DNA of 64,000 bases from Emiliania huxleyi CCMP1516 (lineage: Eukaryota > Haptophyta > Isochrysidales > Noelaerhabdaceae). Positions 21,811 through 29,913 of the stretch are shown piece by piece. The translations under genes were made by a program, and so were the position numbers. The notes under the pieces were generated by a model. The model did not search any database, was not told where the DNA came from, and worked only from the letters and a program-made list of their open reading frames with translations. Position 1 is the stretch's first letter. Every line of letters begins with the position of its first letter. The stretch is from positions 242,521 through 306,520 of the forward strand of contig NW_005196020.1 in NCBI RefSeq assembly GCF_000372725.1, given 5' to 3'.

Positions 21811-24800
21811 TCATAGGGCTTTGCGCGCGCCGTGCAACCGGTCGCGCAGCGCAATCGCGGCCTCGAAGTCGTCCGCGTCCATCGCCGCCTGCAGCTGCGC
21901 CTCGAGCGCCGCCCTCTCCCCGCCGCCGCCCGCCGAGACAGGGGCATCCGATCCCCCCGTCAGCGCCTGCAGCCTGTCACGCAGCGCGATCGCAGCCTCG
22001 AAGTCGTCCGCGTCCATCGCCGCCTGCAACTGCGCCTCGAGCGCCGCCCTCTCCCCGCCGCCGCCCGCCGAGACAGGGGCATCCGATCCCCCCGTCAGCG
22101 CCTGCAGCCTGTCACGCAGCGCGATCGCAGCCTCAAAATCGTCCGCGTCCATCGCCGCCTGCAGCTGCGCCTCGAGCGCCGCCGGCGCCTCGTCTGCCGG
22201 AGGAGCGCGCGGCAAGTCCGGTGGAGGCGTCTCCTCCTCGGGTACGGCTGGCGGCGGCGGCGGCGGCGGCGGCGGCAGCGCTGCCGCCGCGGCCGCGCTG
22301 GCAAACGAGTCGACATCTGCGGCCGGTGCAACCGGCGTGGCGGCCGCCACGCTGGGCTGTGGCGTCTGCGCCACCGGCTGCTGCTGCACTGCCCGCACCG
22401 GCTCCGGAGCCGGAGCTTGCGCCGTGGCGGGCGTCTTGCGTTGCGCTACCGGCTGCGGCTGCGGGTCGTAGAGCGGCGCCAGCAACCCAAGCACCTCCTC
22501 CAAACGAGTCCGCTCCGCTCCGGCCGGCGCGTCGGCCGGCGCGTCGGCCGCCGCGGCTCGCAGGTCCTCGTACTTTTGCTGCAGCACCCCGTACGACCAC
22601 AGCACGTTGCTGCCGTCGTCCCGCCGGTCACGGGGCGCCACATCGCCGGCGCAAAGCAGCGCCTGCGCGGCATCTGCGAGCCGGCCCGCCGCCATGAGCG
22701 CGGCGACGAGGGCGACGGTGCCGCCCGGAGGCGGCCGGCCGCCTTCTGAGGCGACCCAAGAGTGGAGCTCAGAGGCGATGTCGAGCAGTCCCTCCGACGG
22801 AGGCGACAGCGGCGGAGACGTCCTCGACGCCGGAGGAGCGCGGCCCCCAAACGACACCGACGACGCGCTCTGCGGCCGCTGCCCAACCAGCGTCTTGAGG
22901 AGCGCCTCGGCGATTGGCCACGGCAGCCGCAGCTTGCGCTCGGCCGCCTCGGTGCGGAGCGCGGCGACGTGCGCGGCGACGCGCTGCGGCGGCGCGGCCG
23001 CGTCGATGTTCGCCTGGATGATGTTGACGTACGACATGAAGGAGTGGCCGAGCGAGACGAGCGGCGCCGCCTCGAGCGACTCGGCCACCACCGCGAGGTC
23101 GCCGCCGGAAGTCGCCGCCTGCTCCCATGCCTGCGCGAGCGAGTGCGACGAGGCGAGCAGCTCGGCCGAGGCGGTGCGCATCGCGTCGAAGGCCTCCTCG
23201 GCGCGCTCGATCTGGCCGTTGCCGGCCCACACGCCAAACATCCGGTGGCAGAGCGAGATCGAGGGGCGGATCCCGTCCTCGGCCATCATCTCCCACGCGC
23301 GGTTCGCGTGGGCGAGGCGCACCTCGTTCGGAGACCCGTCCGGCTTCCACGCGCCGCGCGGCTCGCTGTGCTTCGTGCCGATCGCCACGTCGAAGAGGAA
23401 CGCGTAGCTGAGCGGGTCGACCGCGCCCACGTCGCGCGCCGCCCGCAGCGCCGCCTCGGCCGCGTCGAAGCCGTCCTTGACGCCGCGGGCGAGGATGCGG
23501 TAGTTTGAGGCGTGCCTCAGCCGGTGCCGCAGCGAGTCGAAGACGGCCTTGCCCGTGACGGACTCCATCTGCGCGAGCAGCTCCTCCGTGAGAGCCACGT
23601 CGCCGCGGCACGCGGCGCGGTGCAGCAGCGGCCGCCACGCGAACGTGTCCACCTGCGGCGGCGCGAGACGCGCAAATGAGGAGGGCGCACGCCTCGACGC
23701 CGGTGCGCCGCGGCGGCGCGCCTGCACGCCCGCCTCGACCGCCTCGACCAGCTTGGCTCGCCCCCGCGGCACGGCGTCGGCGCGGCCGTAGACCTGCGCG
23801 GGCGGCCGCAGCGCCGGGTCAGCGGGAGGTGGAGGCGAGCGCGGCGAGGCGCCTGCCGCGCGCCTGCATCAGCGTCGCCACCGTGATGCTGCTCGGCGAA
23901 ATGCCAGAGCCGTCCATCTCGCGGTGCATCGCCTACGGCGCGCGCCACCGCACCCGCCTCACTCCCTCCTCCCCTGTCGTCTCCCGAACCGCTCCCCCTC
24001 CGCCGCGACCTCTGCGCGAGGGAGGTCTGCGGAGCGCATGCGCGAGCAGAGCGAGATGAGGGAGTTGTAGGTCACCTGCCGCCAGGCAGGGGCGTGCTGG
24101 GGTCCGCCCTCTCTACCCCTCCCCAACCGGCGCCGCGGCCGCCAGGGGCGCAGGGGGCGGTCGGCCGCCGCGCCTCGTCGGGCGCCACGCCCGCCTCGCG
24201 CATGCGGTCGACGGCGCGCCACGCGTTGGACACCTCGTGCGGGAGCAGGGTGGCGGGCCGCTGCTTCTGGTGCGAGTACATGTTGATGAGCGCGTTGTAC
24301 GCCGTCGCGCTGCGCGCCCCCGCCGCGTTCGCGTCGAGGAGGCTCTCGAAGAAGCGCTCGCCCCGCTTGAGCTGCCTCGCGCGGCCGCAGCCCTTGAGGA
24401 GCGCGGCAAAGACGCGCGGGTCGGGCTCCAGCCCGCGCCGGACCATCGTGTCGAAGTGCACAAAGGCCTGGTCAAGCCGGCGCAGCTTGACGCACGCGTA
24501 GATGAGCAGCGCGTACGACTCGCCGACGGCGGCGTCGGCATCCCGGCCGGCGGAGGCCTCGACGAGGTCCTTCTGGCCCTCGAAGAAGCGGAGGATCGCG
24601 TCGCACAGCCGCGGGTTGAGCAGCACGGACTGCATCAGCGCGTCGCCCGCCGCGTCGGCCGCCACGCCCTGCGACTCCTGCGCCAGAAGGAGGCGCACCG
24701 CGCGCGCGAGCGCCGGGCTCTGCACACTCTTCGCGTCGATCTCGTCGGGCTCGTGAAGGCTGTCCGCCGCGCTGTCGAGATCGGTGCTGGCTGCACTGCT

Positions 24801-24899
24801 GCAAAGCCGCCGAGGAGGAGCCGCCGCACGCCAGCCGGCCGCCGCGTAGCGGAGCGAGGGCGCTGCGGCCCGGCGGACGCAGAGTCGGCGAAGCGACAT
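21811..24899 (-). CDS. Organellar PPR protein with C-terminal UVR-type repeats
   Basis: Exons (minus strand) 24174-24899, 24010-24075, 23864-23932, 23722-23793 and 21811-23652 give 924 residues. The first 40 residues are Arg/Ala/Ser-rich and look like an organelle transit peptide. PPR-type helices follow: SYALLIYACVKLRRLDQAFV, DPRVFAALLKGCGRARQLKR, ATAYNALINMYSHQ, APDE-VTYNSLISLC and GSGISPSSITVATLMQ. These suggest RNA binding in a plastid or mitochondrion. A Pro/Ala-rich linker leads to three almost identical 45-residue units with LEAQLQAAMDADDFEAAIAL then RDRL, which fits the UvrB/UvrC (UVR) motif. Donors are GCGCGGCG, GTCGCGG, GCGCGCGG and GCGCGCCG. The start at 24899 directly precedes the transit-like sequence. 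Confidence 0.8.
21826..22190 (-). repeat. Tandem 135-bp repeat encoding three UVR units
   Basis: Equivalent positions recur at 21845, 21980 and 22115, exactly 135 bp apart, with only a few synonymous changes. The reading frame is maintained, so the units are expressed as part of the PPR protein. Confidence 0.9.
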
Positions 24900-24971
24900 T
24901 TCGCGAATTGGAAAGAAGGAATTCGTGGTCAAGTGCTCCAAGTGGTCAGGTGTCGGAGGAGGAGGCGAGGG

Positions 24972-25005
24972 ATGAGCTGGCGCGACCTCTGCGAGTAGAG
25001 TCGGG
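24972..25005 (+). repeat. Short dispersed repeat R5, copy a
   Basis: GAGCTGGCGCGACCTCTGCG followed by AGTAGAGTCGGGACG. It matches 47600-47636 with two or three differences. It sits between the PPR gene and retrotransposon debris. Confidence 0.6.
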
Positions 25006-25110
25006 ACGTACGAGCTCGCCGGGGGGAGACCCGTCGCGGTGGCAGCCGGGCCACCGTGATCTCCGACAGGGAGGGCCACGCCTCCCCGAGCCTGAGGAGG
25101 AGCCGGCGGA

Positions 25111-25186
25111 TGGCCCGACGCGAACATCGAGGCCGCCGCCGAGCGCTGCCTCATCTACCTCATCGGCACGCGGGACCTCGGCCTCG
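25111..25186 (+). pseudogene. Fragment of copia RT/RNase H domain, inverted
   Basis: Encodes WPDANIEAAAERCLIYLIGT then RDLGL, the same as codons in the larger copy at about 30410-30490 but on the opposite strand. It ends abruptly at the junction with an integrase fragment of the other orientation. Confidence 0.85.
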
Positions 25187-25815
25187 GAGGGTGATGCCGT
25201 ACTTGAGACAGAGTTCGCGCACGGCGCTGGAGTTGAGGACGACCTCGTTGTCGCAGAACGCAACTCCTCCGCGGAACGTGTGGCCGTCCTTTCCCTCGTT
25301 CTCGGCGAAGTACTTGCGCAGGTAGGCAGGCGTCTGGCCCTTGGTCTGCAGGATGTACGGCGTGATGGTGCTGGTGTGCTCGTCGACGACCATGAGTGCG
25401 TAGCGGTGCCCATCGACGCCTACCACACCCTTGGGCGACCAGAGGTCGTAGTGCGACGAGCCTCCGAAGCGAGTGGCCAGTGGCCGGCCGGTGCTGCGCC
25501 GCGCGTGGTACTTGGCGTTCGCCTGCAGCGCGGCGTCGTCGAGGCCCTCGTTGCGGTCCATCTTGGAGAGGTCTGGCACGCCGTCCGCGATCTTGCTGAG
25601 ATCCTTTAGCGCGTCGCCGGAGATGCACAGGGCGTGCCGCCAGAAGGTGCCATCCGTCGGGCGCCGCCCCGGCTTGCCGCGCACGATGGCCTTGGCGGCG
25701 TTGGCGCCGACGGATGCGCCGAGCGGCATCAGGTGGATGTTGAAGTCCTCCCCGAAGTAGATGGTCTGCCCGGAGGGGTAGTTGAGGCGTGGTGGGCAGA
25801 GGTCGAAGCGGACCA
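25187..25815 (-). pseudogene. Copia integrase fragment (copy C)
   Basis: Almost identical to 26703-27334 of the neighbouring element. It covers the end of the protease region, the pre-integrase segment and the first two catalytic Asp regions (SHYDLWSPKG and GVAFCDNEVV), then breaks before the Glu motif. It ends directly at the first base of an LTR at 25816. Confidence 0.85.
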
Positions 25816-26100
25816 TGTGAAGGTCTTCAGTGACCACTCACAAGCTGTTCCAAGGCCCGACAGAAATGTACTGTCAAAACTTTGTTCAAACAAAAGTCCT
25901 GGCCCGCGGCCCCCACACCCACAATGACTATCAATCCAGGCTGCGGGTGAAGGGCAAAACCGCGCCGCTGCAGAACGGTTTTTGCAAAACCGCGCCGCAG
26001 CGGTACGAAACTGCGCAGATGCAGTCCAGGGGTGGTAAGGACACTATGTGTGTGTGTGTGGCCGTAGACTAGACGGCTGCGCGGTCGTCGGTCTTCAACA
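25816..26100 (-). repeat. Long terminal repeat (3' LTR of element A)
   Basis: 285 bp with TG...CA ends. Inside are a GCAAAACCGCGCCG direct repeat and a (TG)n run. Its first six bases, on the minus strand, give the last Cys codon and the stop of the polyprotein. Confidence 0.9.
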
Positions 26101-29100
26101 GGTGGGGAGGAAGACGGAGTCGCCGCGGGTCACGTTGTTGTCGAGCGTAGCCTTGTCCGACTCGTCGGGCGTCTCGTCCGCGGTCACAGGCTCCGGCCAC
26201 GCGCCCTCGATGTCCGTCGGGGTGAGGTCGGAGGTAGGAGCACGGTACTCGATGCCGTTCCAGAGCTCGTTGACGCAGAAGGTCGCCTGCGTGGTGGTGC
26301 CGATGTGCCCCTTGCGCGGACCCTCGGTGATGACGTACTTCCAGCCGGGCGAAGTTCGCGAGATGCCGAGGAAGGCCGCCATCTCGCCCGTGGGTGAGAC
26401 ACCGTTCGCCACAAGGTGGGGGGGCGACTTGACGATCATCTTGCACGCCCACGGGTAGAACATGTTCATCTTGGGGCGCTGCCCGGTCTTGAGCTCGTAC
26501 GCTGACTTGCCGGTGTCGCGCACGGCGAAGGTGGCGTTGGCGATGGTGGCCGCGTACACCCAGGCGTAGCCCCAGTACTGGTAGAGCTGGGTGGCGCCAT
26601 GCCCCCCTGCGCGCGCCATCATCTCCCGCACGATCCTGCCGCAGGTAGCGTTCGCACGCTCGCACGCCCCATTCTGCCACGGCTCGTAGGGGCAGCTGTT
26701 GCGGAGGGTGATGCCGTACTTGAGGCAGAGTTCGCGCACGGCGCTGGAGTTGAGGACGACCTCGTTGTCGCAGAACGCAACTCCTCCGCGGAACGTGTGG
26801 CCGTCCTTTCCCTCGTTCTCGGCGAAGTACTTGCGCAGGTAGGCAGGCGTCTGGCCCTTGGTCTGCAGGATGTACGGCGTGATGGTGCTGGTGTGCTCGT
26901 CGACGACCATGAGTGCGTAGCGGTGCCCATCGACGCCTACCACACCCTTGGGCGACCAGAGGTCGTAGTGCGACGAGCCTCCGAAGCGAGTGGCCAGTGG
27001 CCGGCCGGTGCTGCGCCGCGCGTGGTACTTGGCGTTCGCCTGCAGCGCGGCGTCGTCGAGGCCCTCGTTGCGGTCCATCTTGGAGAGGTCTGGCACGCCG
27101 TCCGCGATCTTGCTGAGATCCTTTAGCGCGTCGCCGGAGATGCACAGGGCGTGCCGCCAGAAGGTGCCATCCGTCGGGCGCCGCCCCGGCTTGCCGCGCA
27201 CGATGGCCTTGGCGGCGTTGGCGCCGACGGATGCGCCGAGCGGCATCAAGTGGATGTTGAAGTCCTCTCCGAAGTAGATGGTCTGCCCGGAGGGGTAGTT
27301 GAGGCGTGGTGGGCAGAGGTCGAAGCGGACCACGATGTTCTGCGCCTTGCACTCCTTGACGCTGACGAGAGGCATGGCGAGTCCGGGCGCGTACAGCGCG
27401 TTCACCCACTCGGTGTTCACAACCTTGGTGTCCTGCGGCTTGGTCGGGTCAGCCAGCGCGAAGGCGTACGCGGTGCCGACGCCCTTCGCCTTGAGGTAGT
27501 CGTTGTTTGCGCAGCGGATGTAGATGGGCTTCTCGGGCTCGCGCCACCCGTGAGGGAAGTAGTCGGGCGTCGGGAACATGTTCATGCCCGCCTTGGAGTC
27601 GACGCCAGCGGCATACGATCCCGGCATGTTCACACCGGCGGTCGTGTCGTACGCGTCGACGACCTTGACATGCCCGACAAGCGCGTGTGCCTGCATCGCG
27701 TCCATGCGTGCCACGTACATGGCGAGCATGATGCACGTGTACGAGAGGACGAGCGGGACCGTCTTGGGCACGTCGATGTTATTCACCGCGCGGAACATGT
27801 CGCCCGCGACCTTGCGGTAGATCGGCTGGAGCGGGTCCTCCTCGATGGCGTACTCTGCTCCGCCACCTGAGCCAGTCGCCTGCCCGGTGGACAGCTCGAG
27901 AGGGAGTGCGATGACGGACTCGACCATCACGCCCATGTTCGAGGGCTCGTCTACGGCGTCGGCCACAGGCGTGCCGATCGAGGCAGGCGAGCCCATGTAG
28001 ACCGGGATGAGGCACGCGAGCAGGACGAGTAGGATGGAAGCGCCGATGTACGGGCGAGGCAGCGCGGTGACGAACGAGGTGAACTTGACCCACAGCCCGC
28101 CGCGCGCCCGTGCCTCCGCCGCATTGCGCGCCGCCGTCTTGGCCTTGAGGATGGCGGGCGTGTCGGTGGGGTTGGAGTCGGGGAAGGTGTCCTCGACCTG
28201 GTCGGTGCCGACGCCAGCGACAAAGCCGCCGACGATGCCGTCCGAGTCGAACGTGCGGGTGACAGAGTCGGCCAGCGCCGCCCGCACCTCCTCGTGGTCG
28301 GCCGCGGTGGAGTCCGACTTCTTGGCGAAGGGGTCGTGCGGGAGGGTGCGGCCGGGGGACTTGGCGCACACCTTCTTGTACGAGGACTGGGCCATGCGCA
28401 CCTTCGTCTCGTGGTCGATGCGGTCGGGGAGCTCCTCGAGCACCTTGGCGACAGGGACCCCCTTGCAGATGAGGTCGCCCGCGCACTTGCCGCCGTGCAA
28501 TCCGCCGCAGTGTGGGCACGGCTTGCGCCCAGCGGCTGCGCGGCCGCCGCGGTCCCCGCCGCCCTTGTCGGACTTGATCTGCGCCTGGAGAGCGGCGACC
28601 TGGGACTCGGCGGCCGCGAGCTTCTCCTTGAGCACGCCTTGCGAGGCAATCTCCGCCTCGAACGCCGCCTGCGCAGCCGCCTTGGCCTCGTTGGCGCGGT
28701 CCGCGTTGTCTTGGTCGAGGATGCCCTGCATCGCGAGCGTAGACGCCTTGAGGCCGTACGTCTTGCCCGATTGCGCGGCGAGTTGGCGCTGTATGCCGAT
28801 CTGCACGCGCATGTTTGCGCCGAGCGTGGCCCCCTTGGCGGCGATCGCGTCGAGGATGTATTCCTCGATCACCTCGTCGGGGAGGTGCCACTGGGAGCCC
28901 TTGAGGAACTTGTTTGCCAGCTCGATGCCCGTCTTGAACTTGGCGAGGCTCGCGGACGTGAGGTCCTTGAGAGCGTCGGGGGAGTACGCCTTCTCGAGAT
29001 CCGCGCGCAGCGCCTTCGTGCGCACGTTCTTGGAGTTCGTGTCCTCCGACTCGATGAGCGACTTGATCGCCGCGATGCCCTTCTTGATGTCGTCGTAGTG

Positions 29101-29448
29101 GTCGGCGTCCTCGTCCGCCAAGATCTCGGCCAGCGTGTCGTCGTCCTTGACGGCGTTCTGCAGCGCACCGTAGAGTTGGCGCGACAGAGTCACCGACAGG
29201 TCCTTGAAGAACTTGTCGATGATGGCCGGGATGAGGCCGTCCGCAGTGCCGATGTTCTTGTAGCGCACGTGCAGCGCGACCGCCTCGGCCTCGCGCTCCG
29301 CGCCCGGCCGGATGGTGCCCACCTCGATGATGTCGAGGAGGTACTTGTGTTGCTTCGCCGCGGTCCGCAGGTTGCGGAACCACTCGTTGAACTCCCGCTC
29401 GGAGCTCTGTTTGTAGGCCGGAATCACCAGCTTGTCCGTCGACGACAT
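26095..29448 (-). CDS. Gag-protease-integrase polyprotein of element A
   Basis: An intact frame of 1117 residues from ATG at 29448. Gag is helical and ends in a short zinc-knuckle-like CPHCGGLHGGKC (CX2CX3HX3C, shorter than the usual CX2CX4HX4C). Two hydrophobic stretches follow, ASILLVLLACLIPVYMG and VPLVLSYTCIMLAMYVA, unusual for this position. The protease site appears as GVDSKAGMNMF, where copia proteases have DSGA. The integrase core has DLWSPKG, FCDNEVV and NGACERAN, which fit the D, D and E residues, but the usual HHCC zinc finger before it is not recognisable. The stop is supplied by the LTR (TGTTGA). RT and RNase H are absent. Confidence 0.85.
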   Translation of the reverse strand: MSSTDKLVIPAYKQSSEREFNEWFRNLRTAAKQHKYLLDIIEVGTIRPGAEREAEAVALHVRYKNIGTADGLIPAIIDKFFKDLSVTLSRQLYGALQNAVKDDDTLAEILADEDADHYDDIKKGIAAIKSLIESEDTNSKNVRTKALRADLEKAYSPDALKDLTSASLAKFKTGIELANKFLKGSQWHLPDEVIEEYILDAIAAKGATLGANMRVQIGIQRQLAAQSGKTYGLKASTLAMQGILDQDNADRANEAKAAAQAAFEAEIASQGVLKEKLAAAESQVAALQAQIKSDKGGGDRGGRAAAGRKPCPHCGGLHGGKCAGDLICKGVPVAKVLEELPDRIDHETKVRMAQSSYKKVCAKSPGRTLPHDPFAKKSDSTAADHEEVRAALADSVTRTFDSDGIVGGFVAGVGTDQVEDTFPDSNPTDTPAILKAKTAARNAAEARARGGLWVKFTSFVTALPRPYIGASILLVLLACLIPVYMGSPASIGTPVADAVDEPSNMGVMVESVIALPLELSTGQATGSGGGAEYAIEEDPLQPIYRKVAGDMFRAVNNIDVPKTVPLVLSYTCIMLAMYVARMDAMQAHALVGHVKVVDAYDTTAGVNMPGSYAAGVDSKAGMNMFPTPDYFPHGWREPEKPIYIRCANNDYLKAKGVGTAYAFALADPTKPQDTKVVNTEWVNALYAPGLAMPLVSVKECKAQNIVVRFDLCPPRLNYPSGQTIYFGEDFNIHLMPLGASVGANAAKAIVRGKPGRRPTDGTFWRHALCISGDALKDLSKIADGVPDLSKMDRNEGLDDAALQANAKYHARRSTGRPLATRFGGSSHYDLWSPKGVVGVDGHRYALMVVDEHTSTITPYILQTKGQTPAYLRKYFAENEGKDGHTFRGGVAFCDNEVVLNSSAVRELCLKYGITLRNSCPYEPWQNGACERANATCGRIVREMMARAGGHGATQLYQYWGYAWVYAATIANATFAVRDTGKSAYELKTGQRPKMNMFYPWACKMIVKSPPHLVANGVSPTGEMAAFLGISRTSPGWKYVITEGPRKGHIGTTTQATFCVNELWNGIEYRAPTSDLTPTDIEGAWPEPVTADETPDESDKATLDNNVTRGDSVFLPTC

Positions 29449-29491
29449 GTTGTCGTAATGTCCCGGGGATCGTTGCCCCGCCGCCACCAAC

Positions 29492-29776
29492 TGTGAAGGT
29501 CTTCAGTGACCACTCACAAGCTGTTCCAAGGCCCGACAGAAATGTACTGTCAAAACTTCGTTCAAACAAAAGTCCTGGCCCGCGGCCCCCACACCCACAA
29601 TGACTATCAATCCAGGCTGCGGGTGAAGGGCAAAACCGCGCCGCTGCAGAACGGTTTTTGCAAAACCGCGCCGCAGCGGTACGAAACTGCGCAGATGCAG
29701 TCCAGGGGTGGTAAGGACACTATGTGTGTGTGTGTGGCCGTAGACTAGACGGCTGCGCGGTCGTCGGTCTTCAACA
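29492..29776 (-). repeat. Long terminal repeat (5' LTR of element A)
   Basis: Identical to the other LTR except for one C/T difference at about 29560. The coding start follows 43 bp after its inner end. The sequence just inside, TTGGTGGCGGGGC on the minus strand, is where a primer-binding site should be, but it does not match the usual initiator-tRNA consensus. Confidence 0.9.
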
Positions 29777-29913
29777 CAATGACTATCAATCCAGCCTCCT
29801 CAAGGGTGGAGGACAAACATACAGGTGACTCGGGGAGCTCCAGGAGCGCCCATACTGCCGGTTGTCGACTACATTTGATGAAGGGGAAGTCGGCGTTTCC
29901 CCTCTGTGCCGTC

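Larger units (their letters stand above)
25816..29776 (-). mobile_element. Ty1/copia-type LTR retrotransposon lacking RT (element A)
   Basis: Two 285-bp direct repeats (25816-26100 and 29492-29776) flank 3391 bp that encode Gag, protease-like and integrase parts. Read on the minus strand the LTR starts TGTTGAAGACC and ends GGTCTTCACA. I found one base difference between the two LTRs, so insertion or LTR conversion was recent. The reverse transcriptase and RNase H region, present in element B, is missing: the downstream LTR joins just after the integrase C-terminal region, and no purine-rich tract is present there. No flanking target duplication was found (GACCA against CAATG). The gene order Gag-PR-IN fits the copia group. 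Confidence 0.85.

Noticed and set aside
22221-22697. Pro/Ala-rich plus-strand frames opposite the PPR-UVR gene
   Set aside because: Shadow frames of the Pro/Ala linker; no independent evidence.
28294-29496. 400-codon open frame on the plus strand across Gag of element A
   Set aside because: It is antisense to an intact polyprotein and has no recognised motif.
25811-29781. Target-site duplication for element A
   Set aside because: GACCA (left) and CAATG (right) differ; no 4-6 bp duplication is present.
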